Of a stretch of DNA of 64,000 bases, positions 48,090 to 57,474 are shown in pieces. The notes beneath the pieces are model-generated. The model saw only the letters and a program-made list of their open reading frames with translations, did no database searches and had not been told where the DNA came from. Each line of letters begins with the position of its first letter. The first letter of the stretch is position 1. Origin of the DNA: Microvirga lupini (lineage in GTDB: Bacteria > Pseudomonadota > Alphaproteobacteria > Rhizobiales > Beijerinckiaceae); the NCBI RefSeq assembly GCF_014191055.1, contig NZ_JACHWB010000004.1, positions 418,720 through 482,719 of the forward strand, given 5' to 3'. Position numbers and translations under genes: made by a program.

Positions 48090-48332
48090 CTAAAGCAGCG
48101 GATCGAGAATGAAGGACTTATTCGGAATCGTGTAGCCCTGGCGCGGCGAGGAGCGGGGCGTCCCGACGGGAGAGGGCAGGGCGGTGTCGCTGACCGTGCT
48201 CTCCGGCTGCGCCGCGGGTGCCGAGGCGCTTGGCGGCGCCTCAAGCGCGCCGCGGCGGCCGCAGGCCGAAAGGCTTAACGTAACAAGGCCCGCAACCATG
48301 ACCATGCGGGCGAGAGACAGGCTGGACGACAT
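48090..48332 (-). CDS. lptM: Small lipoprotein LptM family
   Basis: Protein of 80 residues from the ATG at 48332. Signal peptide with lipobox LSLSAC (cysteine 24), then CGRRGALEAPP, and a proline/serine-rich tail ending IPNKSFILDPLL, the pattern of the LptM (YifL-like) lipoproteins. In enterics LptM helps the LptD-LptE translocon mature by disulfide. Position just upstream of lysA is conserved. The frame remains open upstream into the tlpA region, but that is not coding. Confidence 0.85.
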   Translation of the reverse strand: MSSSLSLARMVMVAGLVTLSLSACGRRGALEAPPSASAPAAQPESTVSDTALPSPVGTPRSSPRQGYTIPNKSFILDPLL

Positions 48333-48501
48333 CGAGAGGCTCCGAAACGTGGCGGCACCATAACGGGAAGCAGTTTCAGATGCGAGAGGGAAGGTGCGAA
48401 AGACAACAAGGCTTTGCCGCCACAGGATTGTGACCTGCCGTCGGATCCGCTCAACCATTCCGGGCTTGAGGCCGGAACCGAAAAGCGCCACATCACGGGT
48501 C

Positions 48502-49149
48502 ATGTCGAATGCAGTGAAATCCAGAAGAACCTGGCTCATGGGCCTCGCCGCACTTGTCCTCGCCGGGGCCGGTGCAGCCTGGTATGGCCTTGCTCCCCGC
48601 GATCCCCTGGCAACCGGCGTGGCTGAGTGCCGGGCCGCAAAGGCCACGACGGAACGCCTGAAGCCTCTGGCCAGGGGCGAGGTGGCGGCCGTCGGGGTGA
48701 GCAGCGCTCCCAAGCCCCCTCCGGTGATCGCCTTCACGGGTCCCGATGAGAAGCCGATGAGCCTTGCCGACTTCAAGGGCAAGACCATCCTGGTCAATCT
48801 CTGGGCGACCTGGTGCGTGCCGTGCCGGGAGGAGATGCCGGCGCTGGACAAGCTCCAGGCGGAGCTGGGCGGGCCGGATTTCCAGGTGGTGGCCATCAAC
48901 GTGGACACCCGCAACCGGGAAAAGCCGAAGGCCTGGCTCAAGGAGAACGGCATCGCGAACCTCGCCTACCATGCCGATCCCGAGGGCAAGCTCCTGCAGG
49001 TCCTGCAGAAGTCCGGCCATGTGGTCGGGCTGCCGACCACCTTCGTGGTCGATGCCTCCGGCTGCGAGATCGCACTGCTGAAAGGGCCGGCCGAGTGGGC
49101 CTCGCCGGATGCGGTCGCGTTCGTGAAGGCGGCGTTGAATCGCTCTTAG
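48502..49149 (+). CDS. tlpA: TlpA-family thiol:disulfide interchange protein
   Basis: Membrane-anchored thioredoxin of 215 residues from ATG 48502. One N-terminal anchor (WLMGLAALVLAGAGAAWYGLA). The thioredoxin fold carries NLWATWCVPCREEMPALDKL with the redox pair WCVPC, and GLPTTFVVD with the cis-proline. It faces the periplasm, where TlpA keeps cytochrome oxidase assembly factors reduced. Divergent from lptM-lysA with a gap of about 170 bases, in which argH, which I recall as frequent here in relatives, is absent. Confidence 0.92.
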   Translation: MSNAVKSRRTWLMGLAALVLAGAGAAWYGLAPRDPLATGVAECRAAKATTERLKPLARGEVAAVGVSSAPKPPPVIAFTGPDEKPMSLADFKGKTILVNLWATWCVPCREEMPALDKLQAELGGPDFQVVAINVDTRNREKPKAWLKENGIANLAYHADPEGKLLQVLQKSGHVVGLPTTFVVDASGCEIALLKGPAEWASPDAVAFVKAALNRS

Positions 49150-49883
49150 GCGGCGAAGAGCTGCACCGGCGTTTCGATGCCCTTGAGATGGTAGTCCCGC
49201 CCTTCGCCCCTGACGAGGTCCTGCCCAGCCCGTTCGCACACGGTCCCGGTCACCAGGATCTCGCCCGTTCCGGCCGCGGCCTGCGCGCGGGCGGCCGTGT
49301 TGACCACGGGCCCGATGGCGGTCAGGTCGCGATGCGCCCGGCCGAATTCCCCGAAGCTGGCCGTGCCAGCGTCGATGCCGATCCCGACCCCGAGCTCGCT
49401 TCCCTCGAGGCCTCCGTTCTCGGCCAGAAGGGTCTTGCGGCGGGCTTCGCAGCGGCGCTGGATCTCCCTGGCCGCCCGCACAGCGCTCTCGGCATGGTTA
49501 GGGAGCTGAATCGGGAAGCCGAAGATGGCCATGACGGAATCGCCGATGGTCTTGTTGAGGAGGCCGTCATAGTCCCAGATGGCCGTCGCGCATTCATCGT
49601 AGAAGGCATCGAGCAGCGCTGAGACCGCATCGGGCGTGAGCGACTGCGACAGCGCCGTATAGCCCCTGAGGTCCGCGAACAGCACGGAGACGTCGACCGG
49701 AATCTTGCGGGCCTTCATGATGCGCGTGAACATGAGCTCGCAGAATGTACAGGTGTTCGGGTTCATCCGGCTCGGGCGGATGCCGAAGGCTCGAAACGGC
49801 ACGGAGGCCGGACCGCGCAGGGGCACGGGAATGTGCAATTGCTGCCAGCACCCCTTGCAGATTCGGGCTTGAACGGGCGCCAT
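49146..49883 (-). CDS. Class III adenylate/guanylate cyclase
   Basis: Protein of 245 residues. The first 50 carry two CxxC pairs (CKGCW, CTFCE), which could bind zinc or another metal. The cyclase domain follows: SVLFADLRGYTALSQSL with the first metal aspartate, LLNKTIGDSVMAIFGFP with the second and a lysine of the base-recognition set, GIGIDAGTASFGEFG, and AIGPVVNTAARAQ with the late asparagine and arginine. Catalytic residues appear complete, so it should make cAMP. Soluble; convergent with tlpA (overlap of four bases). Confidence 0.88.
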   Translation of the reverse strand: MAPVQARICKGCWQQLHIPVPLRGPASVPFRAFGIRPSRMNPNTCTFCELMFTRIMKARKIPVDVSVLFADLRGYTALSQSLTPDAVSALLDAFYDECATAIWDYDGLLNKTIGDSVMAIFGFPIQLPNHAESAVRAAREIQRRCEARRKTLLAENGGLEGSELGVGIGIDAGTASFGEFGRAHRDLTAIGPVVNTAARAQAAAGTGEILVTGTVCERAGQDLVRGEGRDYHLKGIETPVQLFAA

Positions 49884-50025
49884 GGATGAGCCCTTTCAAA
49901 TCGGAGCGGCCAGTGACGGGGTTTCTACGCCATCCCTCGCCATCAAAAGGCCAATACCACCTTGCGGAGAATATCACCTTGGATGGAAACGGCCAAAGGA
50001 TAAGCCGGATTGTCCGGCTCTGGCG

Positions 50026-50343
50026 TTAGGTCGGGAAGGCTCCGCCGCCATCGGGAGCGCCGAGAGTACCGGAAAAGGCCGGCTTCGAAAGTCGCCACGG
50101 CCGGTCCATGGCGCCTTTGGTTTCCCCGCGCTGGAGTTGGCGCGTTGCGCCGTCCGCTGTGATCTCCTCGATCACCAGGAAGCCTAAGGCCTGCAGCATC
50201 ACGGCCACCGCCTTGGTCGCGCGGTCGTCAGCCCTCAAGGGGAGAGAGCCAGCGGCATAGACCCGCTCCATGAGGCTCTTAGGGTGATGCGCCACGGCTG
50301 TGCGCGGCTTGAAGGCAACGACGTTCGTCTCCGGTTCCAGCAT
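50026..50343 (-). CDS. Hypothetical protein (105 aa)
   Basis: Protein of 105 residues, no signal peptide or membrane segment. The middle (DDRATKAVAVMLQALGFLVIEEI) looks like one helix and strand; the ends are basic and flexible. I do not recognise it. It lies alone between the cyclase gene and grxD on the minus strand. GC content resembles core genes, so an old local gene is more likely than a recent arrival. Confidence 0.5.
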   Translation of the reverse strand: MLEPETNVVAFKPRTAVAHHPKSLMERVYAAGSLPLRADDRATKAVAVMLQALGFLVIEEITADGATRQLQRGETKGAMDRPWRLSKPAFSGTLGAPDGGGAFPT

Positions 50344-50482
50344 GGAATGCCCCCAATTCCAGCCGCTGCATTCTGGTTGTTGTCGGCAGCAGCTTCGATT
50401 CAGTCAGAAATTACATTCTGCCGGAAACGGAGCCATTTGAGGAATGCGACATAAGACGCCCCTGCTCTAGTGGGGCTAAACG

Positions 50483-50507
50483 AAAAAGGCGGGGCATCGG
50501 CCCCGCC
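50483..50507 (-). terminator. Terminator of the purL-bolA-grxD group
   Basis: On the minus strand GGCGGGGC pairs with GCCCCGCC (50488-50495, 50500-50507) around a 4-base loop, followed by T5. Confidence 0.85.
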
Positions 50508-50533
50508 TCAATCAATTCCTGCAGGTGGCGCCA

Positions 50534-50869
50534 TCAGGCGCTCTGCTGAACCTGGATGCCCTTGTCGGCGAAGAGCTGCTGCAGCTCGCCGGCCTGGAAC
50601 ATCTCGCGGGTGATGTCGCAGCCGCCGACGAACTCGCCCTTCACGTAGAGCTGGGGAATGGTCGGCCAGTTGGAATAGTCCTTGATGCCCTGGCGGACCG
50701 TCTCGTCCTCGAGCACGTTGACGCCCTTATACGGCACGCCGAGGTAGTTGAGGATCTGGACCACCTGGCCCGAGAACCCGCACATGGGGAATTGCGGCGT
50801 GCCTTTCATGAACAGCACGACGTCGTTGGACTTCACTTCGTTGTCGATGATCTGGTTGGCGTCAGCCAT
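50534..50869 (-). CDS. grxD: Monothiol glutaredoxin (Grx4 family)
   Basis: Protein of 111 residues from the ATG at 50869. The active site is CGFS (C30) in [35 protein letters not shown] holds the cis-proline and glutathione-binding GGCD. Monothiol glutaredoxins bind a 2Fe-2S cluster with BolA and glutathione and take part in cluster transfer. Directly downstream of bolA, which fits. Confidence 0.95.
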   Translation of the reverse strand: MADANQIIDNEVKSNDVVLFMKGTPQFPMCGFSGQVVQILNYLGVPYKGVNVLEDETVRQGIKDYSNWPTIPQLYVKGEFVGGCDITREMFQAGELQQLFADKGIQVQQSA

Positions 50870-50914
50870 GGGATGCTCCTTCACCCCCGGCGGTCAAGGC
50901 GCCGGGTTCGTGCT

Positions 50915-51151
50915 TCAATTGTCGGGTGCCAGCGTCGTCAATGCAAGGGCGTGCAGCGTGCCACCCATGTGGCCCTGCAGCGCGGCATAGACCAGCTGGT
51001 GCTGCTGAACCCTGGATTTGCCCCTGAAGGCCGAGGACGTGACGGTGGCGGCGTAGTGGTCGCCGTCGCCCGCCAGATCCTTGATCTCCACAACCGCATC
51101 CGGCAGGGCGGCCTTGATCATGCTTTCGATTTCATGGGCGTTCATTGGCAT
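50915..51151 (-). CDS. bolA: BolA-family protein
   Basis: Protein of 78 residues. The BolA core is recognisable: IESMIKAALPDAVVEIKDLAGDGDHYAATVTSSAFRGKSRVQQHQLVYAALQ. The histidine in QQHQLVY is the likely Fe-S ligand in the complex with glutaredoxin. Between purL and grxD as in other Rhizobiales; 45 bases before grxD. Confidence 0.94.
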   Translation of the reverse strand: MPMNAHEIESMIKAALPDAVVEIKDLAGDGDHYAATVTSSAFRGKSRVQQHQLVYAALQGHMGGTLHALALTTLAPDN

Positions 51152-51191
51152 GAATCAAACTCCTCAGGACCTTCCGGTCACGCTTTGCCGG

Positions 51192-53402
51192 TCACGCTTT
51201 GCCGGTCATGTAGTTCGGCAGCCACGCCTCGTGGGCCGCCTTCAATTGCTTCACCGATATGGCCTGTTGCCCCGGCAGAATCAACGCATCGCCGCCGGTC
51301 AGCCCCAGGGTCACGGCCGGAATGCCGATGGCACCTGCCTCGTAGAGGATGTCGGCCGCCACGTCCTCGTCGACGGCGATCAGGTAGCGGGCCTGATCCT
51401 CGCCGAACAGGAAGGCGTGGAGGGGCAGACCCTCGGGGAAGGCCGTGATCTCGGCGCCCACGCCGCCCGCCATGGCCATTTCGGCCAAGGCCAGCGCGAT
51501 GCCGCCGTCCGAGAGGTCATGGACGGTCTTGACCTGGCCGGAGCGGATGAGCTGGCGCACGAAATCGCCGTTGCGCTTTTCCTGGGCGAGATCCACCGGC
51601 GGCGGGGCGCCTTCCTCGCGGCCGCAGACGTCGCGCAGGTAGATCGACTGGCCGAGCCAGCCTTCTGTCGCGCCGATGAGGATGATCGCCTCGCCCTCGG
51701 CCTTGAAGGCGACGGAAGCGTTCACCGTCACGTCGTCGAGGAGGCCGACGCCGCCGATGGCAGGCGTTGGCAGGATGCCCTGGCCGTTGGTCTCGTTGTA
51801 GAGCGACACGTTGCCGGACACCACAGGGAAATCGAGCGCCTTGCAGGCCTCGCCGATGCCCTTCACGCAGCCGACGAACTGGCCCATGGATTCGGGCCTC
51901 TCGGGGCTGGCGAAGTTGAGGTTGTCGGTCAACGCCAGCGGCAGGCCGCCTACAGCCGTGATGTTGCGCCAGGCCTCCGCCACCGCCTGCTTGCCGCCTT
52001 CGAACGGGTCGGCCTCGCAATAGCGCGGAGTCACGTCGGTGGTAAGCGCCAGACCCTTCGGTCCGTCCTCGACCCGCACGATGGCGGCATCGCCGCCGGG
52101 TGTCTGGACGGTGTTGCCGAGGATCAGGTGGTCGTACTGTTCCCACACCCAGCGCTTGGAGCACTGGTCCGGCGAGCCGACGAGCTTCAGGAGCGCCTCG
52201 GCCTCGGACATCGGCGCCTTCACGCTGTCGGGTGCGATCACGGGCTGCCTGGGGCTCTCGACCCAGGGGCGGTCGTAGAGAGGCGCCTCATCGCCCAATT
52301 CCTTGATCGGCAGGTCGGCCTTCACCTCGCCCTGGTGTTTGATCACGAAGCGGAGCGTGTCGGTGGTCTTACCGATCACCGCGAAGTCGAGGCCCCATTT
52401 GTGGAAGATCGCCTCGGCCTCCTGTTCCATGCCGGGCTTCAAGACCATGAGCATGCGCTCCTGGCTCTCGGACAGCATCATCTCATAGGCCGTCATGCCC
52501 TCCTCGCGGCAGGGCACCTTGTCGAGGTCGAGCTCGATGCCGAGATTGCCCTTGGCGCCCATCTCGACCGCCGAGCTGGTGAGGCCCGCAGCACCCATGT
52601 CCTGGATCGCGATCACCGCGCCCGACTTCATGAGCTCGAGGCAGGCTTCCAAGAGCAGCTTCTCGGCGAAGGGGTCGCCCACCTGCACGGTGGGACGCTT
52701 CTCCTCGGACGCATCGTCGAACTCGGCCGACGCCATGGTGGCGCCGTGGATGCCGTCGCGGCCGGTCTTGGAGCCGAGATAGACGATCGGGTTTCCGACG
52801 CCGGTGGCCTTCGCGTAGAAGATCTCGTCCGTGCGGGCGAGGCCGACCGCCATGGCGTTGACCAGGATGTTGCCGTTGTAGCGCTTGTCGAAGCCCACGG
52901 AGCCGCCGACCGTCGGCACGCCGAAGGAATTGCCGTAGCCGCCGATGCCCGCCACCACGCCCGAGACGAGGTGCGGGGTCTTCGGGTGATCCGGCTCGCC
53001 GAAGCGCAGGAAGTTCAGCGACGCGATGGGCCGCGCCCCCATGGTGAACACGTCGCGCAGGATTCCGCCCACGCCCGTGGCCGCGCCCTGATAGGGCTCG
53101 ATAAAGGACGGATGGTTGTGGCTCTCCATCTTGAAGATGCAGGCGAGCCCGTCGCCGATATCGATCACGCCCGCGTTCTCGCCCGGTCCCTGGATCACCC
53201 ACGGCGCCTTGGTGGGCAGGCCGCGCAGGTGGATGCGCGAGGACTTGTACGAGCAATGCTCGTTCCACATGGCCGACACGATGCCGAGCTCGGTGATGGT
53301 CGGCTCGCGGCCGATCAGGGTCACGAAGCGCTCGTATTCATCGGGTTTCAGCCCGTGCTCCTTGACCAGCTCCGGGGTGATGGCGACGTCGTTGCGGATC
53401 AT
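51192..53402 (-). CDS. purL: Phosphoribosylformylglycinamidine synthase subunit II
   Basis: Fourth step of purine synthesis: FGAR to FGAM with ATP and ammonia supplied by PurQ. Protein of 736 residues, normal for the small multi-subunit PurL. Motifs: [88 protein letters not shown], and in the second half [12 protein letters not shown] and [13 protein letters not shown]. Lies after purQ and purS on the same strand. bolA and grxD follow. Confidence 0.97.
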   Translation of the reverse strand: MIRNDVAITPELVKEHGLKPDEYERFVTLIGREPTITELGIVSAMWNEHCSYKSSRIHLRGLPTKAPWVIQGPGENAGVIDIGDGLACIFKMESHNHPSFIEPYQGAATGVGGILRDVFTMGARPIASLNFLRFGEPDHPKTPHLVSGVVAGIGGYGNSFGVPTVGGSVGFDKRYNGNILVNAMAVGLARTDEIFYAKATGVGNPIVYLGSKTGRDGIHGATMASAEFDDASEEKRPTVQVGDPFAEKLLLEACLELMKSGAVIAIQDMGAAGLTSSAVEMGAKGNLGIELDLDKVPCREEGMTAYEMMLSESQERMLMVLKPGMEQEAEAIFHKWGLDFAVIGKTTDTLRFVIKHQGEVKADLPIKELGDEAPLYDRPWVESPRQPVIAPDSVKAPMSEAEALLKLVGSPDQCSKRWVWEQYDHLILGNTVQTPGGDAAIVRVEDGPKGLALTTDVTPRYCEADPFEGGKQAVAEAWRNITAVGGLPLALTDNLNFASPERPESMGQFVGCVKGIGEACKALDFPVVSGNVSLYNETNGQGILPTPAIGGVGLLDDVTVNASVAFKAEGEAIILIGATEGWLGQSIYLRDVCGREEGAPPPVDLAQEKRNGDFVRQLIRSGQVKTVHDLSDGGIALALAEMAMAGGVGAEITAFPEGLPLHAFLFGEDQARYLIAVDEDVAADILYEAGAIGIPAVTLGLTGGDALILPGQQAISVKQLKAAHEAWLPNYMTGKA

Positions 53403-53455
53403 CGGGGTCTCGCATTGTTACCCTCTTCAGAAGAAAAGGGAGTGATCATCTTCTG

Positions 53456-53563
53456 CCCTCATCCTGAGGAGGTCGCTTCAGCAACCGTCTCGAAGGAGGA
53501 TCCAGTGCTCTCTTGACCCTCCTTTCGAGACGCAAGCCTCACGGCTGCTCCTCAGGATGAGGG
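53456..53563. repeat. Nested inverted repeat between purL and purQ
   Basis: Outer arms CCCTCATCCTGAGGAG (53456-53471) and its exact complement at 53548-53563; inner arms CGTCTCGAAGGAGG (53486-53499) against 53518-53532 with one extra base. This nested plan matches a repeat common in related genomes and may act as a transcript-stabilising hairpin. Confidence 0.8.
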
Positions 53564-53591
53564 TTGCGGGGTGTTCATTCCCGCTGTTGCA

Positions 53592-54290
53592 TCAAGCCGC
53601 TTTGGGGAAACTCGACACGAGGCTCTCGAATAGGCCGCGCCCATCGGTGCCGCCCACGAGATCCTCGATCAGGTTTTCCGGATGGGGCATCATGCCGAGC
53701 ACGTTGAGCTTGTCGGAATAGATGCCAGCAATCGAATTCATGGAGCCGTTGCGGTTGGCATCCTGCGTGATGTGGCCTTGAGCATCCGCATAGCGGAAAG
53801 CCACGAGGCCTTCGCCTTCCAGGCGCTTCAGGGTTTCCTCGTCGGCCGTGTAGTTGCCCTCGCCGTGGGCGACGCAGACATCGATGGCCTGGCCCTTGGT
53901 GTAGTTGCGGGTGAACGCCGTGTCGGTGCGCTCGACCCGCAGGTACTGGCGGTGGCAGATGAACTTCAGGTTCGCGTTGCGCATCAGGATGCCGGGCAGA
54001 AGGCCTGCCTCGCACAGGATCTGGAACCCGTTGCAGACGCCGAGCACGAGGCCTCCGCAGGCCGCGTGCGCCCGCACCGCATCCATCACGGTGGCGCGAC
54101 CGGCGATGGCGCCGCAGCGCAGGTAATCGCCATAGGAGAAGCCGCCGGGAAGCACCACGAGGTCGGTGCCCTTCGGCAGCTCGGTTTCGGCGTGCCAGAC
54201 CTTCTGGGCGTCGGAGCCGGCCAATGTAAGAGCCCGCACCATATCGCCTTCGCGATTGGAGCCGGGGAAGACGATGACGGCGGATTTCAT
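53592..54290 (-). CDS. purQ: Phosphoribosylformylglycinamidine synthase subunit I (glutaminase)
   Basis: Class I glutamine amidotransferase of 232 residues starting [17 protein letters not shown]; the open frame above it is rejected. [39 protein letters not shown] with the nucleophile cysteine, and GMMPHPEN with the catalytic histidine. It hands ammonia to PurL. Ten bases separate it from purS upstream. Confidence 0.96.
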   Translation of the reverse strand: MKSAVIVFPGSNREGDMVRALTLAGSDAQKVWHAETELPKGTDLVVLPGGFSYGDYLRCGAIAGRATVMDAVRAHAACGGLVLGVCNGFQILCEAGLLPGILMRNANLKFICHRQYLRVERTDTAFTRNYTKGQAIDVCVAHGEGNYTADEETLKRLEGEGLVAFRYADAQGHITQDANRNGSMNSIAGIYSDKLNVLGMMPHPENLIEDLVGGTDGRGLFESLVSSFPKAA

Positions 54291-54300
54291 GCTGTTCGCC

Positions 54301-54540
54301 TCACGCGATCTCGACGCGGTAATTCTCGATGACGGTGTTCGCGAGCAGCTTCTCGCAGGCCGCCTTGAGCTGGGCCTCGGCCTGGGCCTTGTCGGTGGTT
54401 CCGAGCTCGATGTCGAAGACCTTGCCCTGGCGCACGCCGTCAATGCCCTCGACGCCCAGCGACTTGAGCGCGCCTTCGATGGCCTTGCCTTGAGGGTCGA
54501 GAACGCCGTTCTTGAGGGTCACTGTGACACGCGCTTTCAT
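54301..54540 (-). CDS. purS: Phosphoribosylformylglycinamidine synthase subunit PurS
   Basis: Small subunit of 79 residues: [48 protein letters not shown], and the C-terminal VIENYRVEI typical of PurS. It bridges PurQ and PurL in the FGAM synthase complex. First gene of the purS-purQ-purL unit. Confidence 0.96.
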   Translation of the reverse strand: MKARVTVTLKNGVLDPQGKAIEGALKSLGVEGIDGVRQGKVFDIELGTTDKAQAEAQLKAACEKLLANTVIENYRVEIA

Positions 54541-54605
54541 GGGGGCCTCGGGCTGTTAAGATTTGGCCAAGGCCATAAAGAATTTAGCCGCAAGAGACAA
54601 CGGGT

Positions 54606-55145
54606 TCAGGAGCCTAATTCGCGGGCAGCGACCTCCTTGGCCGTTTCACGCACAGCATCCGCATGCTCGCCGATCACCAGCACCACCGACAGGGCCTCGC
54701 CTTCGCGCTTGCCGAAAGCCGCGCCATAGGCCGGGCGCTTGCTGCCATCGGCAGGGGAGAGGTCGATGGCAAAGCCAGGGAAGCGGTCGTCTGTCAGGCG
54801 CGCGACCGCGATGTTGGTTTTCACAGGCTTGCCCCTGCCAACGGGTGAGCGAAGCGCCCGGGCTAGGCGTTCCGGATCCTTCAGGACCGCTTCCGTGACG
54901 GCTGCGTCCTTACCGGTCAGGCGCACGATACTGACCGCGAGGCCAGGGGCGCATTCGGGTGGAGCGCAGAAGGCGAGCGCAACAGGCTCAGCCCGATCCT
55001 CGGCCAGCCATTTGCGCAGGGGAAGAGCATCCCAGGATGCATCGGCTGAAAGGCCCGCGACCTGCCGGGGGATGTAGCCGCAGCTTGCGACCGACAGAGC
55101 AACGGCCAGGAACAGAAGGCGGGGACGTAACAGGCGGAAGGACAT
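54606..55145 (-). CDS. Hypothetical lipoprotein
   Basis: Protein of 179 residues with a lipoprotein signal (LLFLAVALSVASC, lipobox VASC, cysteine near 22) followed by GYIPRQ. The mature part contains alternating short strands (KTNIAVARLTDDRFPGFAIDLSP) and two more cysteines (AFCAPPECAP). Family not recognised. Anchored in a membrane of the envelope. 66 bases upstream of purS on the same strand, but probably unrelated in function. Confidence 0.65.
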   Translation of the reverse strand: MSFRLLRPRLLFLAVALSVASCGYIPRQVAGLSADASWDALPLRKWLAEDRAEPVALAFCAPPECAPGLAVSIVRLTGKDAAVTEAVLKDPERLARALRSPVGRGKPVKTNIAVARLTDDRFPGFAIDLSPADGSKRPAYGAAFGKREGEALSVVLVIGEHADAVRETAKEVAARELGS

Positions 55146-55784
55146 GACTTTTATCTATGCGCAAAATGGGCCAGGAGGGGAAGAGCACCGATACCGACTG
55201 TGCCATCGTTCGTTTCATCCCCGGGCTCGGTCCGACCATGACGATGTGGAAATGACAGTGCGGCGGCAGGATTTGCGTTCCTGATTTGTTCTTGACAATC
55301 CTCCTAACCTGGGCTATAAGGCTGCTTAGATCTGCTCCTATCGAGGGGCGCGCTCGCGAGGCGTCGCAGTGTGGGAGCAGGCACGGTCCCGCCGCAGGGC
55401 TCGCACCCCTGTGATCGCGGGTGGCCGATCCTGGCTTGATCCAGGTCCGCTGAAACAAACCGTGCGCGAAGAGCAGTTCGGCTCTTACATCTTCCAACAC
55501 AGAGCGAGCCGGGCTGCCCATCGCGCCACCCTCGACAAACCTGAAAGGCTCGCAGCTCACGCTGCGGGCCCAAAGGTGCTGCTCTTTGAGAGGCCAACCA
55601 CCCGCGTCATCCCGGACGGCGAAGCCGATCCTGGATCCAAAGCCGCCGACGGCGCAGAAAGAGGCGCGATGCCGCTCGCCTTCTCTTGAGATGTCAGCCG
55701 TTATGGATCCCCCGCCTGCGCAGAGATGACAGCGGCGAGGGTTCGAGGGTCGCATCGCCGCCCTTCCGGAAGCAACAGGACGTT
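55146..55784. other. Intergenic stretch without a supported gene
   Basis: About 640 bases. Several overlapping open frames on both strands are mutually exclusive and have no family features, start context or recognisable domain. A degenerate -35-like TTGACA at 55291-55296 is present. I see no RNA gene or mobile element. The right end passes into a repeat copy. Confidence 0.4.
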
Positions 55785-55868
55785 AGAGCATCGAACGCAA
55801 CAGTGGACACCGGTTTTGCGTGAAAAGATGCATCGAACGTGAGTTCGAATTCACGTCCGATGCTTTAG
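55785..55868. repeat. Interspersed palindromic repeat, copy 3 (internally deleted)
   Basis: AGAGCATCGAACGCAACAGT, then GGACACCGGTTTTGCG, then directly CATCGAACGTGAGTTCG and CGTCCGATGCTTTAG. Compared with copies 1 and 2 about 20 bases including the AAACTT(G/A)AAG part are missing. Confidence 0.75.
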
Positions 55869-55887
55869 GGTCCCGACCGGTCGGCAA

Positions 55888-55912
55888 AAAGCCCGGCACG
55901 GGGCCGGGCTTT
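55888..55912 (-). terminator. Terminator of purC
   Basis: AAAGCCCGGC (55888-55897) pairs with GCCGGGCTTT (55903-55912), followed on the minus strand by a T run. It lies 24 bases after the purC stop. Confidence 0.85.
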
Positions 55913-55935
55913 GCATGTTCAGGCCGACAGGGTGC

Positions 55936-56712
55936 CTACTGGACCAAGCGCGGACCGCCCGTGACCGGGTTGTCGTTCTCGGACAGGATGCCGAGCCGGC
56001 GGGCGACCTCAGTATAGGCCTCCACCAGCCCGCCCATGTCCCGGCGGAACCGGTCCTTGTCGAGCTTGTCCTTGGACTTGATGTCCCAAAGGCGGCAGGA
56101 ATCCGGGGAGATCTCGTCGGCCACGACGATGCGCATCATCTCGCCCTCCCAGAGGCGGCCGGTCTCCAGCTTGAAGTCCACGAGGCGGATGCCGACGCCG
56201 AGGAAGAGGCCGGACAGGAAGTCGTTGACCCGGATGGCCAGGGCCATGATGTCGTCGATCTCCTGCGGGGAGGCCCAGCCGAAGGCGGTGATATGCTCTT
56301 CCGAGACCATCGGGTCGCCGAGTGCATCGTTCTTGTAATAGAATTCGATGATCGAGCGGGGAAGCTGCGTGCCCTCCTCGATGCCCAGCCGTGTGGCGAG
56401 GGAGCCTGCCGCGACGTTGCGCACCACGACCTGCAGCGGAATGATCTCCACCTCGCGAATCAGCTGCTCGCGCATGTTGAGGCGGCGGATGAAGTGGGTC
56501 GGGATGCCGATGTCGTTCAGATGCTGGAACAGGTATTCCGAGATCCGGTTGTTGAGCACACCCTTGCCGTCGATGACTTCATGCTTCTTAGCATTCGCGG
56601 TGACATTGAAAGCGGTGGCGTCATCCTTGAAGTGCTGGATGAGCGTACCGGGTTCGGGGCCCTCATAGAGGACCTTCGCCTTGCCCTCATAGATGCGACG
56701 GCGACGATTCAT
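55936..56712 (-). CDS. purC: Phosphoribosylaminoimidazole-succinocarboxamide synthase
   Basis: Purine synthesis: CAIR plus aspartate and ATP to SAICAR. Protein of 258 residues from the ATG at 56712 ([18 protein letters not shown], the usual start); ten codons upstream are rejected. [55 protein letters not shown], and [13 protein letters not shown] are the SAICAR synthetase motifs. Separated from purS by about 1.4 kb with the lipoprotein and repeats. Confidence 0.97.
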   Translation of the reverse strand: MNRRRRIYEGKAKVLYEGPEPGTLIQHFKDDATAFNVTANAKKHEVIDGKGVLNNRISEYLFQHLNDIGIPTHFIRRLNMREQLIREVEIIPLQVVVRNVAAGSLATRLGIEEGTQLPRSIIEFYYKNDALGDPMVSEEHITAFGWASPQEIDDIMALAIRVNDFLSGLFLGVGIRLVDFKLETGRLWEGEMMRIVVADEISPDSCRLWDIKSKDKLDKDRFRRDMGGLVEAYTEVARRLGILSENDNPVTGGPRLVQ

Positions 56713-56784
56713 AGGCGTGTACCGTGGTTTGAGAAAATCCATGTGCCGTGGCTCCTGGGATGGTCATTTTGTAGATCCGCGGCC

Positions 56785-56902
56785 AGAGCATCATGCGGAA
56801 AAGTGGATTCGGTTTTCCGGCCACACGATGCTCTTATCCAAGAAAGAAGCATCGGATCCGACCCCAAAAGTGCAAGTCCACTTTTGGGTCCGATGCTTTA
56901 GC
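56785..56902. repeat. Interspersed palindromic repeat, copy 4 (divergent)
   Basis: AGAGCATCATGCGGAAAAGT pairs with CGATGCTCT nearby, and a second hairpin joins AAGCATCGGA and ACCCCAAAAGTG (56846-56871) to CACTTTTGGGTCCGATGCTT (about 56879-56900). Related to copies 1-3 at the ends but with a different middle. The remaining gap 56903-57094 shows no gene. Confidence 0.6.
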
Positions 56903-57094
56903 GTTAAGCGCGGCTTCCCACCGGCGCTCCGCTTAGGGGCAACCTATCCGATCCCACGGGCAAGCACAACGCAGGGGAGAGTTGAAGGCGGGCAGCGAGA
57001 TCGAAGCACCGATCTTAAAGATGGGGAGCGTCTGGCATCCGCGCGAGTGCGCCCTTATATCGCATGAAGGCTCAAGCTTAAGGAGAGTAACGGA

Positions 57095-57418
57095 ATGACC
57101 GCTTTCGACGACCGCAGGAACGCCTTCGAGAAGCAGTTCGCCCATGATGAGGATCTGCGCTTCAAGGCGACGGCCCGCCGCAACAAGATTTTCGGGCTCT
57201 GGGTTGCCGAACGGCTCGGCAAGAGCGGAGATGAGGCCGAAGCCTATGCCAAGAGCGTCGTTCTGGCCGATTTCGAGGAAGCGGGCGATGGGGATGTCCT
57301 GCGCAAGGTGCGCCAGGATCTCGACGGCGCCGGCAAGTCGATGGGCGATGCCGAACTCCAGGCCAAGCTCAACGAGTTGACCGGACGGGCGATCGAGGAG
57401 GTCAAGGCGGGCCGGTAA
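57095..57418 (+). CDS. DUF1476 protein (F1-ATPase zeta-type inhibitor)
   Basis: Protein of 107 residues: MTAFDDRRNAFEKQFAHDEDLRFKATARRNKIFGLWVAERLG, then LADFEEAGDGDVLRKV and LNELTGRAIEEVKAG. This is DUF1476, described in Paracoccus as the zeta subunit that blocks reverse rotation of F1FO-ATPase in alphaproteobacteria. Cytoplasmic and helical. AAGGAG stands upstream of the start. Monocistronic here, as usual. Confidence 0.93.
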   Translation: MTAFDDRRNAFEKQFAHDEDLRFKATARRNKIFGLWVAERLGKSGDEAEAYAKSVVLADFEEAGDGDVLRKVRQDLDGAGKSMGDAELQAKLNELTGRAIEEVKAGR

Positions 57419-57474
57419 CGGCCCTCCTCACCTGCTCGTCAACTCCAGTCCTCTAAATCAGCCGAAAGGGCGCC

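Noticed and set aside
51081..53516. 811-codon open frame on the plus strand
   Set aside because: Antisense to purL, whose motifs are complete on the minus strand.
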